Assembly: GCF_006345825.1 (NCBI RefSeq)
Contig: NZ_VCIX01000075.1
Coordinates: 124,001-188,000, forward strand
DNA from: Paenibacillus paridis
GTDB lineage: Bacteria; Bacillota; Bacilli; Paenibacillales; Paenibacillaceae
Direction of reading: 5' to 3'
Length of the DNA: 64,000 bases
The notes under the pieces were generated by a model. It was not told the DNA's origin, did not search any database, and saw only the letters and a program-made list of their open reading frames with translations. Position 1 is the first letter of the stretch. Each line of letters starts with the position of its first letter. A program made the translations under genes and the position numbers. Below, piece by piece: positions 54,787 through 63,302 of the stretch.

Positions 54787-54829
54787 GAGCCCGGCACTAG
54801 CGTCCATCTTCCCTGCTAGCGCCTGGCTC
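54787..54829 (-). terminator. Terminator of the FlgB-like gene
   Basis: A 15-bp stem with one mismatch (54787-54801 with 54815-54829; GAGCC and GCTAGC blocks) is followed on the minus strand by ATTTATGTATTTTT. Confidence 0.75.
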
Positions 54830-54839
54830 ACAGTCTGGT

Positions 54840-55247
54840 CTATTTCAGATCAGCAAACATCTTCATGTATTTACTGTAGTGACCACTAACGCGATCAATC
54901 ATATAATTGTATTCAAGTTGGTTTTGGGCCAGATTGGCCATCTCTTTGTCAACGTCGACATTATTCCGATTGTTATTCATGGTCGTGTCGCTGTGTTCAA
55001 CTATTTTATAGGGAATGACCCCCGACCCGAAGGTTTGCGGAAGATGTCGCTCGTTCGTCCGGTTGAGCTGTACATTTTCTCCGTTCCCCGCCGTAATCAT
55101 CTTCTCCAATTCTTCCTCGAAGGCGACGCTTTTCACTTTGTATCCCGGCGTCTCAGTATTCGCAAGGTTCCCTGTAATCACCTTATGTCTTAACTCCAGA
55201 ATATGAAGCAAAGATTCGTTACGGATCGAATTTTGGGTTTCGAACAT
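54840..55247 (-). CDS. flgB: Orphan FlgB-like flagellar rod protein
   Basis: 135 residues, normal FlgB length. N-terminal rod signature KVITGNLANTETPGYK (ANxxTPGYK), C-terminal NNVDVDKEMANLAQNQLEYN as in FlgB, plus terminal helix. It normally forms the proximal rod of the flagellar basal body and sits in the flgBC-fliE operon; here no flagellar gene is adjacent and a terminator closes the transcript. AGGAGATGAG precedes ATG 55247. It could be a second copy or a relocated gene. Confidence 0.85.
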   Translation of the reverse strand: MFETQNSIRNESLLHILELRHKVITGNLANTETPGYKVKSVAFEEELEKMITAGNGENVQLNRTNERHLPQTFGSGVIPYKIVEHSDTTMNNNRNNVDVDKEMANLAQNQLEYNYMIDRVSGHYSKYMKMFADLK

Positions 55248-55452
55248 CTCTCATCTCCTCAATTCATAAGTCTATGAATTTGTATATCATAAAATGGTAC
55301 GCTCCATTCCGATAGACGTTTCAAACTTCGCTGAATTACTTGCAAAGCACTTATACATAAAGGTTTTTGTCGAGACTATGCTAAAATTGAGAGACTGCGA
55401 CACTACTGGATCCACACGAGGGAAAAACTAACCAACGATCTGGAGGAATACA

Positions 55453-56502
55453 ATGATGATACGATTGACTCCCGCGAAAACGCTCGTAGGCTCTTATGGC
55501 TTTTGTGCGAGAAACAATGAGGCACCTGCCGTTTATTTGTATGACATGGAATATAGAGTATACCGCCTTGATGAGAGCTTGACGCATCATGAAGCAGGAA
55601 GTATTTCCAACCAAGCAAAGCTTCAATTCAACACCCTATCGTTTCATCCGTTTATGGAGCGCGCTGCCTTTATCATGGAGGACGGTTCACTTGGCCTAGG
55701 AGATTTTTCCGGTCAACTGTTGTGGAGCAAGGTTGGGAGTTTCGAATGTGTATTGTTCTCGCGTGAGGGAAGCCTGATTTGGACAGCTCAGAAGCTTGAT
55801 GAGAATCGTCTTCGAATATCGGTTTACCTTAGCGAAGATGGCACTCTAGTACATACGCACGAAATGGAAGATCCCTTATATGACAGTGCTCTGCGAATGA
55901 TGGATATACCTGCTTCGGACTCTGTAACGCTTGAGCTTGCGGCAGGTCAGGATGGCGTCTCCGTATACGAACTGTCGATTCATGAGAACCAGCTCTGCAT
56001 CAAAGAAATGTTTCCGAATGGGTGCTATATTTCGCCAGCATGGCATCCTGACGGCACAACCTTGTTCACGTTAGAGAACGATATGCGTTTGTTTGCTTGT
56101 TTTTCTTATCCGGCATTTGAGCTGTCCATGGAGCAGGAGCAGTTCGAAGAAGACCAAGAGGAAGAGGACTCCGATATGAATCCGGGTTATGAAATGCTCT
56201 ATTTGAACAACGGACTGGCCGTTACACAAAATATGAATGATCGGTTTTTCTTGTTTAATCCAAGTCAAATGGAGCGATCTGACGAATTGATCTTCGAAGG
56301 ATATGAACCTGTACCGACGAATACTGTATTTCCTAATTTGTTGGAAGACACTTCAATACACTCGCAAGTGAGCTCGTTTGAAAGAGTAGGCCAGTTATTC
56401 ATCGCCAAAACCAATTCCCTCTATGCAACGCAACACATGCTTATTATGGAGGAAGCAGCAGTGGCTGAGGCCATCAGTTCTAAAGTTAAGAGCCTAGAGT
56501 AA
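55453..56502 (+). CDS. Hypothetical propeller-like protein
   Basis: 349 residues, soluble, no signal peptide. Repeated beta-strand pairs with aromatic/Asp turns (FHPFMERAAFIMEDGSLGLGDF, VLFSREGSLIWTAQ, ISPAWHPDGTTLFTLEND) resemble WD40/YVTN-like propellers. A Glu/Asp-rich insert (MEQEQFEEDQEEEDSD) lies near 225-240. GGAGG at 55441-55445 precedes ATG 55453. A 90-bp piece of it is duplicated at 54342. Function unknown. Confidence 0.72.
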   Translation: MMIRLTPAKTLVGSYGFCARNNEAPAVYLYDMEYRVYRLDESLTHHEAGSISNQAKLQFNTLSFHPFMERAAFIMEDGSLGLGDFSGQLLWSKVGSFECVLFSREGSLIWTAQKLDENRLRISVYLSEDGTLVHTHEMEDPLYDSALRMMDIPASDSVTLELAAGQDGVSVYELSIHENQLCIKEMFPNGCYISPAWHPDGTTLFTLENDMRLFACFSYPAFELSMEQEQFEEDQEEEDSDMNPGYEMLYLNNGLAVTQNMNDRFFLFNPSQMERSDELIFEGYEPVPTNTVFPNLLEDTSIHSQVSSFERVGQLFIAKTNSLYATQHMLIMEEAAVAEAISSKVKSLE

Positions 56503-56670
56503 ACGCATGCCTGTGTGCATGAAAGTACATAAACAAATCCTCATCATATGACCCCTGTGCACAACGCTCCAGAACTCAGGCCTTCACCTAAACTATGAAC
56601 AAAAGTATCCACTTATCCCCAAAACGACACACAAGTTATCCACATGTGCAGAACTATATTTTCCTCATCA

Positions 56671-56714
56671 AAAAAAAACATGGCGCTCAGCCCCGACCTC
56701 CGCTGAGCACCATG
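56671..56714 (-). terminator. Terminator of the chemoreceptor gene
   Basis: A 12-bp stem with one G-T pair (CATGGCGCTCAG 56679-56690 with CTGAGCACCATG 56703-56714) is followed on the minus strand by eight T. Confidence 0.88.
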
Positions 56715-56729
56715 CCTTCTTCCCGTTCG

Positions 56730-58838
56730 CTATATTTTAAATTGATCCAGTTTCTCAAGCAGCTCCTGAACCATGTTGCTCAATGCTTCCGCTGAAGCAG
56801 AGATTTCCTCCATGGAGGCAAGCTGCTCCTCCGATGCTGCGGCAACGCTTTGCGATTCCGAGGAAGCATCCGATGCTAGGTCGGCTAGCTGTACAACGCT
56901 CGCAGAAATTTGTTCCGTGCTGGCCGTCATTTGCTGCGCCGCCGCGGATACCTCTTGAATTTGATCATTGACCTGCGACATTTCAGTCAGGATCGAAGCG
57001 AACAATTGGCCGCTATCCGCGACGCTCTTCACGCCCTGCTGCACCTTCTCGTTGCCTGCCGCCATCGTTAGTGCCGCCTTATGCGTATCCCCACGTACAT
57101 CCTCCACCAAGCCGGTTACTTGCTCGGCAGCTTTTTTAGTCTGCTCGGCCAGCTTGCGGATTTCTGCGGCTACAACGGCAAATCCTCTGCCATGCTCCCC
57201 TACTCTTGAGGCTTCAATCGCTGCATTCAAAGCAAGCAGATTCGTTTGCGTGCTTATGCCCGAAATAATATCAATCATGCCGCCGATCTGGTCCGACCGT
57301 TGACCTAAACGGTCGATCGCGCTTCCCGTTTCTGCTACCGACCTTTGCAGCTCATCCATCAGATGAATGGCAGCTTGAAGCTGCGCGCTGCCGGCTTTTG
57401 TCTGCTGTGCCACATCCTCCGCGGATGATGAGACTGACGCTGAAGAATCTGCAATACGCTGAACGCCTATCGTCATTTCCCCCATCGCCTGCGACGCTTC
57501 CGACGCATAACCATGCTGGCTTTGCGCACCTTCGGCCACATGCCCGATCGACACTGCAATCGTCTCGGACGCTTTGCCGGTTTGTTCCGCACTGGCGGTT
57601 AGCTGTTCGGAAGTAGCGCCTACTGCCATGGATAAGTCGGAAACGAGACGGAACATTCCCCTAAGCTTGGACGTCATTTCGTTAAAATGTCCGCTCATGA
57701 TGCCGAACTCATCGCCTGTCCGAATTTGAAGCTGCTGCGTCAAATCCCCTTGCGACATAAGCTGGAGCTTGCCCGACAGCACACGAAGCGGCTTTATCAC
57801 CATGCTCCATATAAGGAATGCCATAACGCCCGCCAAGATTAGCATCGCAGCAGCCGCTGTCAAAATAGCGATAAGCTTAGCTTTGTTGTATTCCGCCAAA
57901 ATAACATCCTTTGATACCGCCGTCTGCGTATACCAAACCTGTTCGCTGCCCGGCATTTGGATCGTCTCGAACACGCGGAGTACGCTGAGTCCCCCGGAAT
58001 TCAATGTGTAGGCCTTGTGGTTCTTCCCACTGATGACTTGCTCCCATAATTTCTGTTTATCGGGACTATCCCCGTAAGCCTGCAAAATCGATGCCGGATC
58101 ATTCGGATTCGCAGCGTAAACACCTTTAGAAGTAATCAGCGCTACATAACCTTCAAGCGGTTTATATTGTGCCGCTTCCGCCTGAAGCTCCGAAAGCGAG
58201 AGATCGATACCAACGATGCCAAGAAAAGTACCCTTGGCATCCAAGATCGGGTAGACGATCGACATCAATTCCGTTTGTACGCCAGCCGCCTCATAGGTGT
58301 ACGGCTCAATATAAGAAAGCTTCTTGCTCGCCTTTGGTATAAGATAGTAATTGCCGGCTCCCGGTCTTTCATAGTCTTTCAACGGCTCGGCTGCCACATT
58401 TTCACCATTATGGATAAGGTAGGGCACGAATCTCCCGGATGCATCGTCATAGGCAGCTTTGTTTCGGTTTGCCTGGTCATTGCCATCGAACGCTCCCGGC
58501 TCCCAGAGCGTATAAATACCGAATACATCCGGCCGCTCTTGCAGAACTCGGCTCATAATGGCAATGGCATCCTCCCGTGACAGGCTATTGGTCTTCCGTG
58601 TATCCACCAGCAGTGAAGATAGCGTTTGCAAGGTAGCTTCAAGCTCCGTCATCTTGTTTTCAATCGTTGTTGCGTATTCCATACCAGCCTTCTCGGCCTC
58701 AAGTTCACCTTTGCTTATGCTCGTTGACCGTAGCTGCTGCAAATTTGCGAGCAATATGGACCCAAGTACCAAAGCAATCACTAATCCGACCACAGCAATA
58801 AACTTAAATGTTAAAGACAGCTTCCGAAATACGGTCAT
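56730..58838 (-). CDS. Methyl-accepting chemotaxis protein with Cache sensor
   Basis: 702 residues. TM1 about 13-33, extracytoplasmic dCache domain (about 37-310; [49 protein letters not shown]), TM2 about 325-347, HAMP (about 348-400), methylation helices, and the signalling tip [39 protein letters not shown] near 540-580. It binds small ligands and signals to CheA/CheW. No che genes are nearby. Monocistronic with a strong terminator. Confidence 0.95.
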   Translation of the reverse strand: MTVFRKLSLTFKFIAVVGLVIALVLGSILLANLQQLRSTSISKGELEAEKAGMEYATTIENKMTELEATLQTLSSLLVDTRKTNSLSREDAIAIMSRVLQERPDVFGIYTLWEPGAFDGNDQANRNKAAYDDASGRFVPYLIHNGENVAAEPLKDYERPGAGNYYLIPKASKKLSYIEPYTYEAAGVQTELMSIVYPILDAKGTFLGIVGIDLSLSELQAEAAQYKPLEGYVALITSKGVYAANPNDPASILQAYGDSPDKQKLWEQVISGKNHKAYTLNSGGLSVLRVFETIQMPGSEQVWYTQTAVSKDVILAEYNKAKLIAILTAAAAMLILAGVMAFLIWSMVIKPLRVLSGKLQLMSQGDLTQQLQIRTGDEFGIMSGHFNEMTSKLRGMFRLVSDLSMAVGATSEQLTASAEQTGKASETIAVSIGHVAEGAQSQHGYASEASQAMGEMTIGVQRIADSSASVSSSAEDVAQQTKAGSAQLQAAIHLMDELQRSVAETGSAIDRLGQRSDQIGGMIDIISGISTQTNLLALNAAIEASRVGEHGRGFAVVAAEIRKLAEQTKKAAEQVTGLVEDVRGDTHKAALTMAAGNEKVQQGVKSVADSGQLFASILTEMSQVNDQIQEVSAAAQQMTASTEQISASVVQLADLASDASSESQSVAAASEEQLASMEEISASAEALSNMVQELLEKLDQFKI

Positions 58839-58970
58839 ATGCTCAACTCCACCCTTTGTAATAAGACATTAATCGACAAAAAACGACTAAAACATAATAG
58901 ACATGAATGCCTGTTTAAAAAAATAATTGATGGGCTGCCCATTCGCCCCTTTTCCCCCTTAACATGCAAA

Positions 58971-59006
58971 AAAACCGGCGCCTTTACATAAGGCTCTACC
59001 GGTTTT
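58971..59006 (-). terminator. Terminator of the DUF6157 gene
   Basis: AACCGG...GCCTT/AAGGC...CCGGTT two-part stem, followed on the minus strand by seven T. Confidence 0.75.
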
Positions 59007-59071
59007 CCTGTTGATTTTTCTCATTCATCCATGCGTTTATTATAACGTTCATCACAAGTATTATTTTATGC

Positions 59072-59497
59072 TTATTTTTTGCTGCTTCTCATGCCAGCGA
59101 CTACCTTTAAATTCTCCCGTTTGCCTTCTGCAAACTGTTGATACTCTGCCGACTCCTTCGGTATGAGCGCAAGCTTGCCCTCCTCATCGAAATGGATGCC
59201 CCATCCGTATTTCTTCGGAAGCATGGACGCTCGCAAACAAGCTTTCGGCTTGGAAAAAAAGGCACTACGAATCGTTTCTCCGCGCTCTGTAAGCTCCTCC
59301 TGCGAAATGCCCTGATGGCGAACATGCACCTCAAACATCAGCTCTTCCTGCGTATAGCGATATGGATGCTCGGCTGCCAGCTCATATTCCAAGCTCGGCT
59401 TCGTTCTTCCGCTCTTCTTATCCGGCGGCACCATTCCGAATTCCACTGGGCAATCCGCAGAGACGGTAATGAACGTATTATAATAATTCCAGTCCAT
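59072..59497 (-). CDS. DUF6157-family protein
   Basis: 141 residues, soluble. Start MDWNYYNTFITVSADCPV, then SLEYELAAEHPYRYTQEELMFEVHVRHQGI and LPKKYGWGIHFDEEGKLALIP, which match this uncharacterised family across the whole length. ATG 59497 has AGGAGGA at ideal spacing; the open frame extends to 59815 without an SD and is not used. No function is known. Confidence 0.8.
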   Translation of the reverse strand: MDWNYYNTFITVSADCPVEFGMVPPDKKSGRTKPSLEYELAAEHPYRYTQEELMFEVHVRHQGISQEELTERGETIRSAFFSKPKACLRASMLPKKYGWGIHFDEEGKLALIPKESAEYQQFAEGKRENLKVVAGMRSSKK

Positions 59498-59789
59498 TGC
59501 TTGTCCTCCTCGTGAGAGATAGATACTCTTAGTATAGACTCTTTGCTCATTCTTATCGACTCCGAAAGAATAACTCACCACTGCCATCGCCCTCGAAGGC
59601 ATCACGGAGCTGCTCGCAAGCGGCGGCCAGCATCTTTTTCCTATTTGATAGGCCCGTGCACTTACAAACCGTCTGCTGGCACAGCGATCATAATTTCTGT
59701 AAATATGACGATAATGCGTTAATAACGGGCTAGAATAGAAGTTGGTAACACAACCTGTTAAGATATGGTTAATGCGAGGAGGGTTCGGC

Positions 59790-61181
59790 ATGAGCGAATA
59801 CAGCAAAGAAGCCATAGATCATATTGTGCAGCATCAGAAGAGCTACTTCAGTCAAGGACATACGATGGATGTTCATTTCCGTATCAAGCAGCTTAGCTTG
59901 CTCATGGAAACGATCAAGCGTCATGAGAAGGAAATTAGCGATGCTCTATATCAAGATTTGCGCAAAAGCGAATTAGAAACGTATATGACGGAGATAGCGA
60001 TCACGACAAGCAGTATCCGCCATATGCTAAAGCAGCTCAAGAAATGGATGAAACCCGAGAAGGTACGAACTCCCTTCTATCTTTTTCCGGCAACGAGCCG
60101 CATTTATAGAGAACCGTATGGAACCGTGTTAATCATCGGTCCGTTCAACTACCCATTCCAGCTCGTCATCGAGCCGTTAATCGGTGCCATAGCGGCAGGC
60201 AACTGTGCCATTGTGAAGCCTTCGGAGAGCACGCCTCATCTATCTGCCCTTATCACTAAAATAATCAGCGAAGCCTTTGATCCATCCTATATATGCGTCA
60301 TTGAAGGAGAAAGGGAAACGACATCCCTGCTCATCCATGCGCCGGTTGATTATATTTTTTTCACGGGGAGTACCGAGGTGGGCAAAATCGTCATGCAGGC
60401 CGCTGCGAAAAACCTTGTTCCTGTCACGCTGGAGCTAGGCGGAAAAAGCCCCGTCATCGTTGATGCGCAAGCGAATCTGGAGCTCGCAGCTAAACGAATC
60501 ATTTGGGGAAAGCTCCTGAATACCGGACAAACCTGCATCTCGCCGGATTATGTACTGGCCCATGCCAGCATCAAGGAACCGTTAATCCAGAAAATGAAAG
60601 AAACCATTCAAGGCTTCTACGGCTCCGATATTCAGCACAACAACGATTATGCCCGGATCGTCAACCAGCGCCAGTTCGACCGGCTTGCCTCCATTCTGGA
60701 ACGCGATCAAGCCCAGATCGTGTTCGGCGGGACAACCGATCGGGCTGATCTCTATATTGAACCGACCCTGCTCGCAGGCAGTACCTGGGAAAGCGCAGCG
60801 ATGCAGGAAGAGATTTTTGGCCCCCTATTGCCCATTCTCGAATACCAGGACCTTCACGAGGCGATTAGCGCCATTAACGCTCGTCCCAAGCCGCTCTCCC
60901 TTTACTTGTTCACCGAGGACGCAGCGATAGAGAAACAAGTGCTGAATCAAGTTTCCTTCGGCGGCGGCTGCATTAACGATACGATTATGCATGTGTCTAA
61001 CCCATCGCTGCCATTCGGCGGCGTTGGCCATTCAGGCGTCGGGGCCTATCATGGAAAACACAGCTTCGATCTTTTTTCCCACAAAAAAAGCATCTTAAAG
61101 AAGAGCACCAAAATCGAATTCGGACTTGTTTTTCCACCGTATGCAGGCAAGCTCGACAGAATTAAAAAGCTGCTGAAATAA
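59790..61181 (+). CDS. Aldehyde dehydrogenase, class 3 type
   Basis: 463 residues. NAD(P)-binding GNCAIVKPSESTPH and FTGSTEVGKIV, general base Glu in VTLELGGKSPVIV, catalytic Cys in LNTGQTCISPDYVLAH (TC), EEIFGPLLPIL. The short N terminus and C-terminal hydrophobic-basic tail FPPYAGKLDRIKKLLK are typical of class 3/fatty-aldehyde dehydrogenases (YwdH-like). It oxidises medium- to long-chain or aromatic aldehydes. ATG 59790 follows GAGGAGG. Stronger start evidence than ATG 59742. Confidence 0.93.
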   Translation: MSEYSKEAIDHIVQHQKSYFSQGHTMDVHFRIKQLSLLMETIKRHEKEISDALYQDLRKSELETYMTEIAITTSSIRHMLKQLKKWMKPEKVRTPFYLFPATSRIYREPYGTVLIIGPFNYPFQLVIEPLIGAIAAGNCAIVKPSESTPHLSALITKIISEAFDPSYICVIEGERETTSLLIHAPVDYIFFTGSTEVGKIVMQAAAKNLVPVTLELGGKSPVIVDAQANLELAAKRIIWGKLLNTGQTCISPDYVLAHASIKEPLIQKMKETIQGFYGSDIQHNNDYARIVNQRQFDRLASILERDQAQIVFGGTTDRADLYIEPTLLAGSTWESAAMQEEIFGPLLPILEYQDLHEAISAINARPKPLSLYLFTEDAAIEKQVLNQVSFGGGCINDTIMHVSNPSLPFGGVGHSGVGAYHGKHSFDLFSHKKSILKKSTKIEFGLVFPPYAGKLDRIKKLLK

Positions 61182-61221
61182 TAAGCCTAAATGGCGAAAA
61201 TGATCCCCCTAAAAAAACAAT

Positions 61222-61269
61222 GCGAAGAACTGATGGATATAATTCTAGCCATCGGTTCTTCGCTTTTTT
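61222..61269 (+). terminator. Terminator of the aldehyde dehydrogenase gene
   Basis: A long stem (GCGAAGAAC and GATGG arms, 61222-61236 with 61249-61263) is followed by TTTTTT. Confidence 0.88.
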
Positions 61270-61385
61270 GCGGTATATCTACATTTCCCTCCACTTCTGT
61301 CCTCCCGGCCTATATTTAGACCCTTTTTTGGACAAAATCTGCTATTATAATACAATACATCAACTGAACAGAGGAACTGACACCT

Positions 61386-61892
61386 ATGAAGCTGAAGCTC
61401 GTTCGAAAAATGAAGTATCACTTCCTTAAGCTGCTGCGAATTCGCAAATCAGACCATGTCGTTGCCATCGGCTTTATCGCCGGTTTCTTTCACTGCTGGT
61501 TTCCGACCTTCGGCATTGGCATGCTGCTCTCCATAGGTCTTGCTAGGCTGCTGCGAGGCAACCTTGTCGCTGCTGTCATATCCGGCTCGCTGGGCTCCTT
61601 CCTTTGGCCGTTTCTCTTTTTTCTCAACTACAAATCCGGATTTATTATTGAAAGCTTCTTTCATTCACCCAACTATGAGCTTGATGACGCTTTGGATGAA
61701 CCCGTGCCGGATGCCGATTATTCAGAAGCGGCGGATCACTTTAACAGCTTCAGCGACATCGGACTCAACTTTTTAACCGGCTCGATCGTCAATAGCATTC
61801 TATTCTCTTTCATTGGCTATTTTGTACTTCGTTTTGTGCTAAAGCATTACCGTCTCCCCCTCCTTCGGAAGCTGAAGAGGAAAGTGGTTTGA
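61386..61892 (+). CDS. DUF2062 membrane protein
   Basis: 168 residues, three TM helices (about 27-47, 60-80, 127-150). Basic N terminus LKLLRIRKSDHVVAIGFIAGFFHCWFPTFG carries the DUF2062 pattern. Function unknown; members often lie near cell-envelope genes. AGAGGA at 61370-61375 precedes ATG 61386. Convergent with UPF0303. Confidence 0.82.
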   Translation: MKLKLVRKMKYHFLKLLRIRKSDHVVAIGFIAGFFHCWFPTFGIGMLLSIGLARLLRGNLVAAVISGSLGSFLWPFLFFLNYKSGFIIESFFHSPNYELDDALDEPVPDADYSEAADHFNSFSDIGLNFLTGSIVNSILFSFIGYFVLRFVLKHYRLPLLRKLKRKVV

Positions 61893-61924
61893 TACAGCAC
61901 AGCTGAAAGTGAATACTCCGACAT

Positions 61925-61967
61925 AAAAAAAGGCCGGGTCCTCCGATGGAGAAATTCCGGCCTTTTC
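61925..61967. terminator. Bidirectional terminator
   Basis: AAAAGGCCGG and CCGGCCTTTT arms with A- and T-runs on both sides, between convergent DUF2062 and UPF0303 genes. Confidence 0.82.
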
Positions 61968-61978
61968 TGCATATGAGC

Positions 61979-62458
61979 TTAGAATTGCAATAAGAAACGG
62001 CGAAGAACCGCAACAAGCAAATCATGGTCCTCTTGGTCCGGCAAGCCGGAAACGGTAACCGTACCGATCTGCCCTTCCCCCCGCACAAGCAGCGGAAATG
62101 CGCCACCCGCTCCAACATAATCAGCTAAGGGCAATCCGTGCTTCTCCTCCATCGTCGTTCCCTCACTGTGAAGACGGCAAGCGATGTGCCATGAACTTCT
62201 ACCGAAATAATTGGCAGCATTATTTTTGCGCCTAATCCAGTCCTCGTTCTCAGCCGATGTTCCTTCCATCGCATGGAGAAACAAGCGCTGCCCCTTGCGG
62301 GTAACCTCCACTGTGATTCCCTGGCCGTTACGCTTTGCTTCCTCCACGATCGCGAAGCCAAGCTCCAGAGCCGTGTCGTTCGTAAAGGTTGGGAACCAGA
62401 GCTCCTGCTCCTCCTGCTCCATTTGCTGCAATCGTTGTTCCATCGATGGCGTCGTCAT
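61979..62458 (-). CDS. UPF0303 / HbpS-GlcG fold protein
   Basis: 159 residues, the usual length of UPF0303. Contains ALELGFAIVEEAKRNGQGITVEV, AMEGTSAENEDWIRRKNN, and LADYVGAGGAFPLLVRGEGQIGTVTVSGLPDQEDHDLLV, the common block of the heme-binding-like HbpS/GlcG fold. Function in this branch is not established. It ends next to a bidirectional terminator. Confidence 0.88.
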   Translation of the reverse strand: MTTPSMEQRLQQMEQEEQELWFPTFTNDTALELGFAIVEEAKRNGQGITVEVTRKGQRLFLHAMEGTSAENEDWIRRKNNAANYFGRSSWHIACRLHSEGTTMEEKHGLPLADYVGAGGAFPLLVRGEGQIGTVTVSGLPDQEDHDLLVAVLRRFLLQF

Positions 62459-62515
62459 TTTTAATCTGGCTCCTCTTCGCTATAAATAGCTATCGGCTAT
62501 GATTTTAAGCATATT

Positions 62516-63166
62516 TTAAATTTTCATTTCGCTTCCAAACACCTGATCCATCCATTGACGGGCAATCAGCTCATGGCCAGCGGCCGTTGGGTGAACGCCG
62601 TCCCATAACCAATAAGAAGCCTCCGCACGCGTACATGCTTCGTTGAATGCGGCTTGCAGCGGCACGAAAATAGCGCCGTACTGCTCTGCGAGCTGGCGAA
62701 CTGTCTGCTGATACGCCGTTAAGCACTCCGACCAAGCCTCCCAATTGCTCGCAGGAGCGCCTGTATTTAAGATAAACGGCTCGCAAAGCACAAGCTTAGC
62801 CTGCGGCAATACTTCCTTCGTTTCCTCCAACACATGACGATAAGCACGCTCGAATCGATCCGTTACCCCGCTAGTCTCGCCGTTCACCGTTCTCCATGCA
62901 TCATTTACACCAATCAGCATGCTGATTAAGGACGGCTGCAAACTGATAGCATCCTCATTCCATCTTGCATATAAATCCGAAGCACGGTTGCCGCTAATTC
63001 CGCGATTAATAATAAGAGGCTGCTGTTCCGCCTGCTCATAACCTAGTCTTGCCCCAATAATATAGGCATAGCTATGTCCCAATATATGATTCGGGTCATC
63101 ACTTCTTCCTCTTGCTCCATCCGTTATTGAATCACCTTGAAATAAAATAACTGTTCTATCCGACAT
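62516..63166 (-). CDS. SGNH/GDSL-type hydrolase
   Basis: 216 residues. Block I FQGDSITDGAR (Ser nucleophile), block II Gly in NRGISGNRASD, block III GVND, block V WDGVHPTAAGHELIA (Asp and His). No signal peptide, so probably intracellular. Such enzymes deacetylate sugars or act as lysophospholipases and esterases; related Paenibacillus proteins are annotated as carbohydrate esterases. ATG 63166 is chosen because GGGGAG precedes it. Confidence 0.9.
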   Translation of the reverse strand: MSDRTVILFQGDSITDGARGRSDDPNHILGHSYAYIIGARLGYEQAEQQPLIINRGISGNRASDLYARWNEDAISLQPSLISMLIGVNDAWRTVNGETSGVTDRFERAYRHVLEETKEVLPQAKLVLCEPFILNTGAPASNWEAWSECLTAYQQTVRQLAEQYGAIFVPLQAAFNEACTRAEASYWLWDGVHPTAAGHELIARQWMDQVFGSEMKI

Positions 63167-63243
63167 CCGATTCTCCCCTTTTTCCAATATCTTCTACGTT
63201 TATTATAGGTGAAAAAGCCAGATTTCGTATAGTCCATAATGAA

Positions 63244-63280
63244 CAGGCCAGCACTTTCCCACTCGGAATGTGCTGGCCTG
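63244..63280 (-). terminator. Terminator-like hairpin after the uppP-type gene
   Basis: An 11-bp stem CAGGCCAGCAC (63244-63254) pairs with its inverse (63270-63280); no T run on either side. The core AGGCCAGCAC is the same as in the terminator at 11431-11440. Confidence 0.55.
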
Positions 63281-63302
63281 TATGGATGAGCTGCTTTTTA
63301 AA

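Noticed and set aside
59498..59815. Upstream extension of the DUF6157 frame
   Set aside because: No SD, overlaps the aldehyde-dehydrogenase start in antisense, and the family begins at MDWNYYNTF.
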